The notes under the pieces: generated by a model
Databases searched by the model: none
What the model was told of the DNA's origin: nothing
What the model saw: only the letters and a program-made list of their open reading frames with translations
Shown: positions 1-11,238 of the stretch, piece after piece
Layout: the number at the start of each line of letters is the position of its first letter
Numbering within the stretch: position 1 is the first letter of the stretch
Translations under genes and position numbers: made by a program
Source of the DNA: Emergomyces orientalis
Taxonomy: Eukaryota > Ascomycota > Eurotiomycetes > Onygenales > Ajellomycetaceae
NCBI GenBank assembly: GCA_002110485.1
Contig: MOWL01000048.1
Location: forward strand, 372,001 to 436,000
Direction: 5' to 3'
Length of the DNA: 64,000 nt

Positions 1-1598
1 TTCTTCCTGGGAGCACCCAGGGAGAAGACAAGCAAGTGGTGAAAGCGACCCGGCCCTTTCGGCTGTACCCTTCCCATGGGAAAATGGGTGGCCCTCTAAC
101 CGTTCTGCATCAAGCCAGATGCCCATTTTCGGGTGGGGGACCTCTGGTCAGACACTTCAGCGATGCCGCTAACGGGCCTAGATGGAGTGTTCATTCGCCC
201 CGACTGCCCACTGGCCATTGGGCTGTCACGATGAATCTAGGAGGGACGCAGTTACATGGGTATATTTACCCTTGGACCATTGCGCAATAATTGCAGTACC
301 GGACGGCTGGATCCATACCTGGCGGGGAAGACAAGTCAGAATAACAATAAATCAGACCCGACAACTGAACAGGCCGTTGCAACCAACCCCGCTCTTTAGA
401 AGCAGGCTAGGCGGCAGATTCTCGATTTAAAGGTCTTCTTTTTATTATTAATGTTTCGTTTGCGCGGCAAATCAACCAAGGTTGCGGGTTGCGGGATATA
501 CAAACTACTGATGGCTCTGCAAACGAATTGGCTTGCGCTGGTTTTATTTTATTTTTTGACTCTGACAATTTGACAAAGGACGATGAGACGACCATGCCCT
601 AAGGTTTAAATGCACTCGCCTAGCCTAGCACGGACCGGGGTTTCGGTTTTTGGTTTTTGGGTTTTGGGTTTGGACATGAGGCACGCTCTGCAAGCCACAA
701 AACGAGTATTCGTGGTGAAACAATTAAGCTGATTCTCAAAAATTGAACTGGCGAGCTCAAGCTGGCGTGGAAAGTGGGGGGGGATTCATGAGTTTCTCTG
801 ACTGGTTCTAACGCTATATATAAATAACCACCTGCAGAATACAGAAGAAAATATGAGTGCTCTGAATTCGTATTAACCAATCAATCAACTAACTTAATTC
901 GAAGTACGGAGTACTTCAAAGGAAAACCAGGAGCTGGCTGTTTATTTTCCGTCTTATTATTATTTTTTGTTCAGGTGGCTGAAAACGGCTATGTAGTGGA
1001 ATGAGGAACTGGGCATCCCATAAAATGGAATTTTTACATATCACAGGCTGAGACAGAGGTGAGGGAGTAAGTAGTAGCACGAGTATACCATGTACAAGGT
1101 TAGACGATCGATGGCCACTTCATAGCTTTCACTAAACAAAATAAACACCTCTCCTTGACCTCCCCCATCGTCCCAACTGATTAAATGTAACTGACCAGGC
1201 AGGGGGGATTATATCTGCATTGTCTAGATAGACTTTAACCTTGGACCAGGGGACCTCGCGAGGGAATGTGAAGGATGAGTAGGTAAAGTCGTTTCCGATT
1301 GTAGATCGTTCAACGACTTCCGCCTCAATTAGAAAACTGATGGCTCAATTAGAGAAGTATTGTAAGTGTAGGTAGAGACCTCGGGATTTTTATTGGGCAG
1401 CCAAGATGATTGTAAGTCAATTTAACTGTTCGCTCAAGCGTAGCCCCCGATGTAATAGAACACAAGTCTGTGGTATATCGGATGGGGATTTGGGAAAGAA
1501 AATGAGGGAGAAAGGTGCAAATAATAATTCGTAAATTGGGCGTTATTAACAGGAGGGAGTCGAGATAAGAACAAAACGAAGTGAATATAAAAGTACGC
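1..1598. other. Left-end region without a recognised gene
   Basis: No ORF here has codon structure or similarity that I recognise. Bases 1-430 are more GC-rich than the rest and hold an ORF open from the window edge to 290, so the tail of a gene starting outside the window is possible. A G/T-rich tract lies at about 638-672 and a perfect 7-bp inverted repeat at 901-917. The right part is the 3' flank of the calcineurin B gene. Confidence 0.5.
901..917. repeat. Perfect 7-bp inverted repeat around GGA
   Basis: The arms GAAGTAC and GTACTTC flank a 3-base centre. The core TACGGAGTAC is a near-palindrome whose half-sites recur elsewhere in the window (around 5698, 34523 and 34569). Confidence 0.6.
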
Positions 1599-2563
1599 TT
1601 AGAATTGATCTGTTGTTATGGTTCAAAGAATTAGCGGGTCGAAGAGATGATGAAACAATCGGAAGGGCGTCTTCGATGAATAGATTTTCTCCTAGCAAGA
1701 GACATTCAAACATACCCAAAGTCATGCTCATGCTGACATCCGTATTCTCCACCATGCGCGTAAATTCCTCGAAACTAATCTTCCCATCGCCATCTTTATC
1801 AGCCTCCATAATCGTTTTATCCACAATCTGCTGCAGTTGCATATCCTTCAAGTTGCTCCCGACCATCATCTTCAACACAATGAACAGTTCTCCGTTCGAA
1901 ATGTAGCCGTCGCGGTCGATATCGTAGACCTTAAAAGCAAAGCGCAGCTTCTCCTCTTTGTTCCCCTTTGAGCTGAAGGCCGATAGTCCTGAGACGAACT
2001 CTTGGAAGTCCACGTCGCCGCCTCCGTCTTCGTCGAAAATCGCTATCATTCTGAGTGTATGGAAGAATGGGAATAAGTGAAATGCTCACATCGATAGAGA
2101 GAAAGGGGGTAATACCGTGTCGCAAGAGGATTCGAGGAGACTTGCGGAAGGGAAAGGAACTCATCACGTTCAATTGTGCCGGAATTATCCTATATCAGAT
2201 TCAACGATTTTAGCATGGATGAAATAACTTTTGAGAACACCCCCCCCACCCCCCCCTTTCCCCCCAGCAGCGCACATAAGAAATAGACAACATATCAGTA
2301 ATGGAGACTCACCTTATCCAGCTTCATAAACCGTTTCCGTAGTCTATCGACTTCATCTCGATTGACTGGTGATACCAAGCAAAAAAAAAAAAAAAAGCCA
2401 AAGGTTAACTGCACGTGCTTTAAGATATGACAAAGTGAGGTTGCAACTACGGTTATAACGCACAGTTAGAAGCTGATACTATGCTATCTAGAACCTCTGA
2501 ACCCGAGCTCTGCTGTCTGCGCCTTGCGTCATACATTGCTGCATTATTAGGTTCTGCGGCCAT
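1599..2563 (-). CDS. cnaB: Calcineurin regulatory subunit B
   Basis: Regulatory subunit of the Ca2+/calmodulin-dependent phosphatase calcineurin; it binds Ca2+ and the catalytic A subunit. Five exons: 2464-2563, 2313-2365, 2116-2189, 1716-2050 and 1599-1609, giving 190 aa. Four EF-hand loops are visible: DKDNSGTIERDE, DEDGGGDVDFQE, DIDRDGYISNGE and DKDGDGKISFEE. A last 11-nt exon restores the conserved C-terminus MSMTLDQF. This intron is supported because reading on past 1716 gives an unrelated tail. The start at 2563 yields an N-terminus MAAEPNNAAMYDARRR, without the glycine at position 2 that is myristoylated in most calcineurin B proteins; no ATG-GG lies upstream on this strand before about 3000. 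Divergent from EPL1, sharing about 580 bp. Confidence 0.93.
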
Positions 2564-3146
2564 GGTGACAGTGGGAGGAGCGAGGGGTAGGCAATAAACC
2601 GGGGGGGGAGGAATGAAAATGAAACTGAAAGCAAAAATGAAATCTAAATCATGGGTATAAGCAAAAGGGAGAGAACAAGAAGTTATAATCCGAATCGCAT
2701 TAATATATCGTGATAAAGGTGAAATTGTACTATATGAATATATATATATATATATATATATATCAATCTCTCGACATTGAAGTTTGTTCAAGGTTAAGAT
2801 CCGTTATAAATGGCTGACGTAAGGTGCACTAAACCAAAATAAGCAGGCATGGTATTTTCTGAGGCCATTTGATATTGGCTGTCCCCGCACTAGCCGCATT
2901 GGGCAACTTAAGCGGGCCCCTGAGTCTGTCCGGACGCCCAAAACAGGCCAGTTCTTAGTGTCAAGCCAACGTCAACTCAAGAAACCACTGTCTCGCCACG
3001 CCGTTGACAACTGCTCTATCTCACCACAACTTCGCTCGATCGCCTTAAAAATACATCTACGCGACTTTGCATGATCTGGCCTATCGTTTGATACCCTTTT
3101 TGGGGACTGTTGCTTATGACCGCCCGGGTATTTTCGCCCCAGAGTT
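2564..3146. promoter_or_regulatory. Divergent promoter region of cnaB and EPL1
   Basis: 583 bp separate the two start codons. A (TA)n tract lies at 2739-2763. No gene is seen inside. Confidence 0.6.
2739..2763. repeat. (TA)n microsatellite
   Basis: Pure TA dinucleotide run in the region upstream of cnaB. Confidence 0.9.
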
Positions 3147-5141
3147 ATGTCAAGGCTCGGGGGGATGATGCGGTCAACGCGTCCAAAGAAACTCACCTCG
3201 AAGCAACCTATCCCTATATTCCGTGAAGATCAAGTCGATCTCATCGAAGATGACCTCCAAACTACTCTACAGGCCATTGAGACCGGCGTTGAGAAGGCGG
3301 AGGAGACGGTGAGTCATTTTCTCTTTCCTGACCAGTTGTCGTTTTTTGATGTTGCCTGGTTACCATGTCACGTGATACAGAAAAATTTTTCCGCGAAAAT
3401 AAGAAAACATCGCGAAAGTGGTGCAGTTTGTGCTGACAGTCCTCCCTCTCTGTGTATTCTGTAGGAATTCCATCTCCAAGCTGCGATAAATGCTGCTGCT
3501 CGTGGGAATATCGCGCAGGCTCATATCCCTACCCCCGAAACGGTAACGAGCTCTGTCCAATATGATTCCCTATATAAACCCACCTTTTCGCAACCTGCGA
3601 CGTACATCCGTTTTTCGTCCACGGTGGAGGATTGCAGTGGGTGTACTTATAACTTAGTGGAGGAGGACGATGTTGCTCTTAAGATTATGAACCAGAAGAG
3701 GGATGCATCCACTCAATGTACCGAAGATCAATTCGAGGAGGTCATGGCCATCTTCGAGGAAACGGCCCAGACCAAGCAACCGTTTGCGACGGTCGATAGC
3801 CCTCCGGTCCTCTCATATTCTGAAATGGAGAATTCCTTTGACGGGCTCGTAGACGAGAATGCAAGGAGGTTTGCCAAGGATATATATGAACATTGGAAGT
3901 CCAGGAGAACTAAATCTGGAAATCGCCCCTTACAGACGGGACTCAAAGTGAGTACTGTAACCACACATAGAGGTAGATATCCAGTGCTAACCCGGGTTTC
4001 GCAGTTTGAGACCGGTCAGGATACAGACGATGGTGACCCATACGTTTGCTTCCGTAGAAGGGAAGTGCGACAGATTCGTAAGACCCGTGGTAGGGATGCT
4101 CAGAGTGCCGAGAAACTGCGGCGACTTAGAAAGGAGCTGGAAGAAGCTCGAGAGTTGGTCGCAATGGTGCGGCAACGCGAATTGGCAAGGAAAGAGTTGC
4201 TTATTGCAGAGCGACAAGTGTTTGTCCAACGGGCGGAAGTTAAGGAGATGAAAAGGAAACTTGGTATTAAGGACGATGATGATGACCTCGTCAACCAAAG
4301 GGTGAGAATTGTGGTTCGCATACGACCTGAAATCTCCCTTGCTAATGTTGTCTCACAGCAGCCAAAGAAACGGCCTGCAGAAGTCCCTGCCGGCAGCCGT
4401 CCAGTCGCTACACAACTTCGCATGCCCCCCAGGCCTGGAGGGCAACCTGGAGACGACCTGGTGCTGCTGGAAGATGTACAAGCAGATAAAGAAAACGAAG
4501 TCTTGCACGAAATCAAGCAAAACATTGCGAAGCATGCTAAATGGAATGAGGGATATGTCGACTGGACGACTGCACCACTTACTCCAACTTCAGACCATGG
4601 CTTCGATGCAGAGTTCCGCCCGGCAATCACCACAGAATATCTTCCCACACCTCCAGCTTCGGAGTCCTCGGACCATACGCGAGACGCATTGGAAGATGTT
4701 AACCGTTTCGATGCACTAACCAAGTTCACGATGTCAGTGCGACAGTGTACCCCTCCAGACGAAGAGTCTGGTAGAGACATGCCATCCTTCCGGCGGCGCA
4801 TCGGGCGGGGAGGACGGATGATGATTGACCGTCGCAACCTCCCATTCCGAAATAGGTCAGAAGTTGATCCGATGAAACTTGAGCGGTTCAAATTTGACCA
4901 AGACGATGAGGATGTGGATCCGATATTTGAAATGGATCAGTTTGATATCCAGATCATGCAGCATCGGGCGTATCTTTCGGCCAAGTCAAGGGACCAGGCG
5001 GCGGCGCAAGCCCAGCTTCAGGCCCAAGTGCAAGCTCAACGGCGCCTTCAGGGAGAAGCCGCTGTGATGGCTGGGCCAAACGGTTCTCTAAACGGCGCAA
5101 ATAACATGGTGCTGAAGGGGCCGTCTCAAACGCCATCCTGA
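3147..5141 (+). CDS. EPL1: Enhancer of polycomb-like protein 1 (NuA4 subunit)
   Basis: Scaffold subunit of the NuA4 histone acetyltransferase, acting in the nucleus on H4/H2A acetylation. Exons 3147-3308, 3465-3947, 4005-4301 and 4359-5141 give 574 aa. The N-terminus carries the EPcA signature (RSTRPKKLTSKQPIPIFRED, then DDLQTTLQAIETGVEKAEE and EFHLQAAINAAA). A basic coiled-coil stretch with many K/R/E residues follows near residues 240-310. The C-terminal part is acidic and then Q/A-rich. Introns 2 and 3 are both 57 nt, in phase and stop-free, so a continuous ORF runs through them; they were called introns because of good GTGAG/CAG borders and because the flanking family sequence joins cleanly. 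Head-to-head with cnaB and tail-to-tail with the SET gene. Confidence 0.93.
3369..3374 (+). promoter_or_regulatory. E-box CACGTG in EPL1 intron 1
   Basis: Sits in GTCACGTGAT, an extended bHLH (Cbf1-like) site, inside the 156-nt first intron of EPL1. Function is inferred from the motif only. Confidence 0.3.
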
Positions 5142-5654
5142 TATATTTTTTTCATCCCTTCTTTGTTTTCGTATTTGCCTTTAGCATGGTCGGCGTTCGT
5201 GGTCTGGTCCGGTTTCTCAGGTTTTGCTTTTTGCTTTTTTGCTTTCGTCACAATATCTGGAAAGAGGTCAGTCAGCTTTTTGTTGACATTCTCTCACACA
5301 CAACACAGCAACCTTTTGAGGGTCAGGTCCCTGAGATTCTCACCTTGGGTCTTCCCTCCTATCACCCTCAACAAACAACACTCTATTCCATCTTATCAGC
5401 CCAGGCGATATAAATTTTCAGTGGCCTGAAGCGGAATGGAACTTCCCAATCCCACCTCTATACAAGTTAGTGTACATAGTCCAAACGGTATCGTTGATAA
5501 TCCGTGTACAATACTGCGAAGTTAGCCAAAACTCAAAAAAATGGGAAATATTGTAACAAAAGACCCTTATGTCTCCACTCTCTTTTTGTCTCTTTATATA
5601 ATCTTTTTCTTTTTGCTTTTCTGGTTTAATATGTTTCGATTGTACGGCATGCGT
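5142..5654. other. Convergent 3' flanks of EPL1 and RKM4-like gene
   Basis: 513 bp between two stop codons facing each other. T-rich 3' UTR-like sequence; no gene seen. Confidence 0.6.
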
Positions 5655-7348
5655 TTATAGCCTCCTCCGCTTGTCGTCCGAGCCCATAAAAATTTCAGTA
5701 CTCCGTTTCATAGCAGAATGGGCGTCAGGTAATTGACCTTGGTTTGCAACGAATTCTCCAAGAGTGGCAAGAAGTTGTGACAAAATTTCTTTCTCCCCCT
5801 TTCGGACTTGCAGCGCCATCTTGAATCGTCTTGCGGATACCGTGCCGTTGGCGGGTGCCTGGATGTTGGGGAATGAAGCTAAAAGCTCTTCGTCCTTTTC
5901 GAGCGTTGTGGTGTATTCGCCCAGAGTTCGTTGTACCGCGCGTGCGAGTAAGGTAGCTTCCGTAATTCCCAAGTTAGGTTTCGGGGCCTTGTTCTTCATT
6001 TTCAATTGGTTTAACTGTTCCAGTGGCATTGTCAGGGTATTGAGGACGATCAACAACTCCTCTGGTAGCACTTCGACTAACGGTGCAGTGGGGTTGAGTC
6101 TCGGGATGCTGTAGCCGTCGTCCAACATTCCCAAATTTTCTAGGTATTCCAACTACAATACAGTCAGTCATATTTTATTAGCTGAGAGTCGAGGTTTTCC
6201 TTCTTCCTGTGAAAAAGGGGCAGGGGAAAGAAAACATACCCGTGGCTGGTCTTGATCTGCGGCTGCGGATTGTAACCCAGCGACCTTGCATATGGTGTGT
6301 ATCGGAACTTCAGCCTCATCATATTGTGCATAATTCTCAGTGACGTAACCATATCGTCTTAATAGGTCTGCGCGAGGAAGTTCGCCGTAGTCGTTGAATA
6401 TTTCCTCACCACTTCGGATGGGTTTTATCGATTTCATAGAAAGATAACCATCTTCCTGGAATAGTCGGGCCTTTACACATAGTAAGCGCGTGAACATATA
6501 TGTATAATGCTCCACAAAGAAAAAGAGCTCACATTATTGCGATCTGCATCCGCATTCAAAAGATCAGCCAACGGGACCATTCCTTTGGAGAGTTGCTGCT
6601 CCTCATCGTCCGTTACATAGCCATCTTGGCCTTCCCTCTCTTCATCTTCGCCTTTTTCGATATCAAAGGCATAAGCCATGATCAATGAGCCCATTCGATG
6701 AGCAAGAGAAAGCAATACGGCCTTGCCTTCTGGTGAGTCGAAGGACCATACGCCGCTGGTGGGTTGGAAAAGATGGGGATTGCTGGATATTATGGGGAGA
6801 ATTTTCAGCAGTATGGTTTCTTCTGCTTCAGTTTTGCCGATCTTGTTCAGGACGGCGCTTCCTTTCAGTTCTTGGAGTTCGGCACCCGTCCAAAACATCA
6901 GCGTGTCGAAATTTGTGGGAAGGACTTGGAAGTATCGTGACCATGGAGATGCCCCACCTTGGAGATACTCATATACCATCACAAGAATGAGGCAAAGCCA
7001 AGGACCCAAATCACTCTCATTTATATCGAGGAGATCTTTCAGTTTTGAATTTTGAAAACTAAGCACGAGGCCTTGTGGTATCGCAAATAGCTCCTCGTCC
7101 TCATTGATATCGGTGCAGGCCACTGGGTACCCGGAAACTGTTAGAAAACAGCAACAATGAAATGATTCCAAAGAGAATAACAGCGGGACAAACATACCAA
7201 TGCCTCTCCCAGCATCTTCAGACCTCAGATCTGCAATTTTAATCTTGTGGCTCATTCTGACTCCAGCGCTCTGCCTTAACCAGCACATAAACTCGTCAGA
7301 CAGCTGTGAAAACTTATCACACTCCCCGAAATGACTGTAATTCGACAT
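5655..7348 (-). CDS. RKM4: SET-domain lysine methyltransferase, Rkm4/SETD6 type
   Basis: Predicted protein-lysine methyltransferase of the split-SET class; yeast Rkm4 methylates 60S ribosomal protein L42. Exons 7198-7348, 6533-7137, 6240-6470 and 5655-6152 give 494 aa, equal to the yeast protein as I know it. Family marks: DLRSEDAGRGI near the start, DINEDEELFAIPQ, the NA-type motif LADLLNADADRNN, and SGEEIFNDYGELPRADLLRRYG with the SET tyrosine. The C-terminal 165 aa match the Rubisco-methyltransferase substrate-binding region in position. Intron 1 is 60 nt and stop-free, so retention would keep the frame. Start chosen at 7348 because upstream sequence in the same frame is unrelated. Divergent from KAE1. 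Confidence 0.85.
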
Positions 7349-7687
7349 TGTGCTTGGAATCCAGATGAAAAAAATGGCAAACGAGGAAAGACAAATATAA
7401 GACAGATATTGGAAAGCCCACAGACGGAGGGAATGAAAACTATCATACACAACACGCAGATGTAATAGTTTCCAAAACTTCTCAGCGTAGACGGTGTGAA
7501 CAATATAGTCCGTGCTTCGGATAAACTGCTTACGATACTTCCGCCGAGTATAGTCACGTGGCATCCACCTTACCCCACTCTCTCGCGCATCCTACAATAT
7601 CAAAACTATGATTCGACACTGGGCATTGACTGTGATATCTCAAATTGCGTCTTTGTTTCCTTCTTAGATGCTCAGGAATTGGTAACC
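7349..7687. promoter_or_regulatory. Divergent promoter of RKM4-like gene and KAE1
   Basis: 339 bp between the two start codons. It contains GTCACGTGGC, an E-box core at 7555-7560. An upstream ATG at 7496 is in frame with KAE1, but its extension has no family resemblance. Confidence 0.55.
7555..7560 (+). promoter_or_regulatory. E-box CACGTG between RKM4-like gene and KAE1
   Basis: Extended context GTCACGTGGC in a short divergent promoter, the site of Cbf1-type bHLH factors. One of several such cores in promoters of this window. Confidence 0.35.
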
Positions 7688-8950
7688 ATGATTGCTATAG
7701 GCCTCGAGGGCTCGGCGAACAAACTGGGTGTTGGGCTAATACTGCATCCTGACGGTGGTGGCCCGCCCCAAGTCCTCTCCAATATCCGCCATACCTTCGT
7801 TTCACCCCCGGGTGAGGGTTTTTTGCCCAAGGACACAGCCAAACACCATCGTGCATGGGTTGTGAATCTTGTGAAGCGTGCTTTGAAAGAAGCTCGAGTT
7901 ACGGTGAACGATGTGGACTGCATCTGTTACACAAAGGGCCCCGGAATGGGGGCCCCATTACAGAGTGTAGCTGTCGCGGCGAGGATGTTAAGCTTATTAT
8001 GGGGGAAAGAGCTTGTTGGAGTTAACCACTGTGTCGGACGTATGTTTTCCGTTGTTTTGATGTTTTTGCGTTTCCTTGATTCCACAGTTATATAACCTTC
8101 TTCGCTTCAACGGATGGTTTTATATCTCCTGAATTCGGAGGATCACTCTAAGATGAGCACCAACTGCGCTTCTGAGTTATCTGTCACAGCTTTCTAATTA
8201 ATAGCAGATATCGAAATGGGGCGTTATATCACAGGGGCTCCTAATCCAATTGTGCTCTACGTTTCAGGGGGAAACACCCAAGTTATCGCATACAGTTCTC
8301 AACGATATCGAATATTTGGCGAAACACTTGACATCGCCGTTGGAAACTGTCTTGATAGATTTGCTCGCACGCTTCATATATCCAACGACCCAGCCCCGGG
8401 ATACAATATTGAACAATTAGCGAAAAAGGGGCGAAAATTGGTAGATCTTCCTTATGCGGTCAAAGGGATGGATTGCTCTTTTTCAGGCATATTAGCGTCC
8501 GTGGATGCATTGGCTGCATCTCTTGGACTGGGTGGGGCAGAACAAGCTAATGAGGAGGCCGCCAAGAAAGCGATAGAAGCGCTGGATGATGTCACGAATG
8601 ACGACATTCCTACACGCGCAGACCTCTGTTTTTCGCTTCAGGAGACGGTGTTTGCCATGCTCGTCGAAATTACGGAACGGGCTATGGCGCACGTTGGCTC
8701 GAAAGAGGTGCTGATCGTTGGGGGTGTGGGCTGTAATGAACGTTTGCAGGAGATGATGGGAATTATGGCTCGTGATCGAGACGGCAGTGTTTATGCGACT
8801 GACGAACGATTTTGCATTGACAATGGTATCATGATTGCTCAGGCAGGGCTATTGGCGTATAAAAGTGGATTTCGAACGAAGTTGGAGGATGCAACATGCA
8901 CGCAGAGGTTTAGGACGGATGACGTTTTTGTGAAATGGAGAGACGATTGA
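7688..8950 (+). CDS. KAE1: tRNA N6-adenosine threonylcarbamoyltransferase (KEOPS subunit)
   Basis: Catalytic subunit of the EKC/KEOPS complex; it transfers threonylcarbamoyl to A37 of ANN-decoding tRNAs. Exons 7688-8039 and 8208-8950 give 364 aa. Seen: GLEGSANKLGVG at the start, HHRAWVVNLVKRAL, YTKGPGMGAPLQSV, the metal-binding NHCVGH (H114 and H118), YVSGGNTQVIAY, and IDNGIMIAQAG with ligand D322. The intron splits the codon of H118, and splicing restores GHIEMGR. The start at 7688 gives the standard MIAIGLEGS N-terminus. Divergent from the RKM4-like gene, 339 bp away. Confidence 0.95.
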
Positions 8951-10036
8951 CGTATCGACACAGGCGTACTGGTTAGACATTGAGCATTTACAGTTAGGCG
9001 TTGCGGTTGGTCATCGTGTTTTAAAATCTAATCATATGCGGCCTGCTGAAAGTTAGGAGGCAACAGGTTAACAAATACAGCAATTCCATTTCGTCACTAC
9101 GTTGATGATGCTGACATTTCTTTTTCTACCACGATAAGACATAGAGCAGGCATAAAAGGAGTTTAGGTGTTAAAAATCAAGCAAAACCTGCAAGATATTT
9201 TCATACGAATGGATGCTAGGTATACCAGATTATTGTCGGACGTGCATACTTTCGAATCATTCTCATGCTGGGCAAAATTCACCAATATCAGCATTCCGGG
9301 TTGATTATAAAATGATCGAAAGCTTACAAAAGAGCTGATGAGAGGCATCCATTGACCTCCAGTAGTTTATCAGCTCAAGAACCTCTCACCAACGCACATT
9401 TTCTTGAATAACTGGCACATTGTTCGATCCTCATTATGAATGACCGGTAGCGACCCGTGTCTTCTAGTCTGTCATAGCAAAGAAATGCATGACTTGAATG
9501 CTGAGGTTGAGCTTGTTTACTATCAAAAGGGATCAAGAAAACATTCCTAACCTAGGAGCCGGCGCATCTAGGACCAAACCTTATCCGTTTTTGAGTGGGA
9601 AATGTGCTCGCTCCGATTCGGACCTCGCTCTACTTGTTAATGAGTTCCTAATGTCTTAGGCAAAGTTACACAGCGCACATCACGCTATAACGACCAACGG
9701 CGCATAAACTTGAAGAGCGCGTCCAGTCAATATATTCTCAGATGCACGTACGGCGTGTTGGCTTGCTGACTTGTCACGCTTTTCTTGGTATTTCGATTCC
9801 AATAATGAATCTATCACATGAATTCATAAAAATTGTATTTCTTTTCTAGTTTTCGGCCCTAGTAGGGAGCTGTGCGAGTTCACCCAAACTCACACCAATT
9901 GCCATTTGAAGCAAGGAATGAATAAAAGTGTGGAAGGGAAAGAAAAGGGAGAATAATAGAGTGGAGTTTCAATATGTGTATGTAAATACGTACAGGTAAA
10001 AAGACAAGCTTTTGAATTTCTTCATCTGAAAACGGG
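8951..10036. other. Intergenic region, no gene seen
   Basis: Lies between the 3' ends of KAE1 and the RNase H-fold gene. It holds an 8-bp inverted repeat (9332-9339 and 9369-9376) and AT-rich sequence. No tRNA or coding signal recognised. Confidence 0.5.
9332..9376. repeat. 8-bp inverted repeat with 29-nt loop
   Basis: GAGCTGAT pairs exactly with ATCAGCTC. It lies shortly downstream of KAE1 and could form a stem-loop in an antisense or 3' UTR transcript; no known family. Confidence 0.35.
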
Positions 10037-10714
10037 TCACACGCCATTCAAAGCCAAGTTCGCAAGCTCAGCCGCTTCCAGATTTTGGCGCAGTGGAATA
10101 TGCCACATCTGACAAGTGACGCCTCCACCACTGCTGTATTCCAACTCATCCATCTCGTCACTCAAAAGTTTTAGAAGCTGGTAATGTTGGTGGTTATCGC
10201 CGTGAGGCCCGAGCTCCTTCTTTTGCTGCCGCTTCTTCATTGAGACGCTGAAGGCATTCACAAGATAGTCGGAATCCGTCGCTAATTTGACATGCTGCAC
10301 ACTGATATTCTCATCGGAGATGTGTTTTATTATCTGCAACGCTTTGTAAAGGGATTCTATCTCTGCCCGGGTCTTAGTCTGTGGCGAGGGAGGGTTGAGG
10401 AGTGCGGAGGTATTGAAACGTGAGTGGGGCCCGAAGTAAACACTACAAGCGGCTCGAGCGCCAGACTGCCCCTCATTGTGGCATGCGCCATGGATGTATG
10501 TGACGAGGGTGGAATTTGTACGTTGCGGAGTCTCTGGTGCGGACGGGACGCTGCCTTGCAATTGAAAATATTCCTTTTGTTCGTTGTATGTCACTAGCTG
10601 GGTTGGGAAGTAGCGGAATACTGGCCCATAGAATGGGCTATGTTCAGGGCAAAAAACACGGTGGATATCTTCTTCGTCGTCTTGAAATGCCTTCGCACAT
10701 TCCATGGTTTCCAT
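10037..10714 (-). CDS. RNase H-fold protein, probably catalytically inactive
   Basis: Single-exon ORF of 225 aa. The C-terminal 155 aa follow the RNase H1 order: LVTYIHGACHNEG (strand 1), RAEIESLYKAL (helix with E118), KLATDSDYLVNAF (D147), then QMWHIPLRQNLEAAELANLAL. In active enzymes the first motif reads DGAC/DGSC and the last reads EAD; here the positions are H75 and A215. Two of the four DEDD metal ligands are therefore missing, so hydrolysis is doubtful while nucleic-acid binding may remain. The N-terminal 65 aa are unrecognised. Divergent from RPC19 with 524 bp between. Start codons at 10714 and 10705 are both possible. Confidence 0.75.
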   Translation of the reverse strand: METMECAKAFQDDEEDIHRVFCPEHSPFYGPVFRYFPTQLVTYNEQKEYFQLQGSVPSAPETPQRTNSTLVTYIHGACHNEGQSGARAACSVYFGPHSRFNTSALLNPPSPQTKTRAEIESLYKALQIIKHISDENISVQHVKLATDSDYLVNAFSVSMKKRQQKKELGPHGDNHQHYQLLKLLSDEMDELEYSSGGGVTCQMWHIPLRQNLEAAELANLALNGV

Positions 10715-11238
10715 GGTTTATGTTCATATTCCAAATTGATTTTGCTGGATATTGCTGGGATATATAGTTTTCCAGTTATCTCCATTGTTGTCGGCAGCAG
10801 CAAGCTCAGTAATGACATCATATCTGCGGAATTGGCAGTTGTCAAGATAAGCTGCTTATATAAGGTGGGAATCAAAGAGACTAGTCCCAAAACGGGGGCC
10901 TATTTCGAACTTTAAATTATTTTATCACCAGTCTGACTGCGCCAGGAAAATTCCTTGATATCATTTCTGCATTACTCTTTGCTACAGTACAGCGTTGTTA
11001 ATATTCAAGTATACCATTACCTGGGAAATCGAAATTGTGTTGGCGCTAGAGACTACCTAGGACAACTTGTGAGACAGAACCTGAGGAAAATCAAGGCACC
11101 CGCGATCATTTGGCTGGTCCTGACGCAAACGACTGGGGAGAAGGAGGAGACGGCCTTTTGGTTCCTATTCATCGAACCATAAATTTCCTTTATATCCGAT
11201 ATATCCAATACCATTACACTCAAGATTCAATCATCAAG
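10715..11238. promoter_or_regulatory. Divergent promoter of RNase H-fold gene and RPC19
   Basis: 524 bp between start codons; no coding signal and no clear site recognised. Confidence 0.45.

Noticed and set aside
36..290. 84-codon ORF at the left edge as a protein gene
   Set aside because: No recognisable motif; Pro/Gly/His-rich composition fits a chance ORF in GC-rich DNA. Left open as a possible gene tail only.
638..672. GGGTTT-rich tract as an internal telomere repeat
   Set aside because: Units are irregular GGTTTTT/GGGTTTT, not TTAGGG; probably simple G/T-rich sequence.
4100..4891. 263-codon minus-strand ORF antisense to EPL1
   Set aside because: Serine/arginine-rich shadow of the acidic EPL1 coding frame; no family resemblance, and the plus strand is clearly coding.
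9332..9376. CTGATGAG next to an inverted repeat as a possible C/D snoRNA
   Set aside because: C box lacks the purine, no D box CTGA near the closing stem, and no guide-like spacing.
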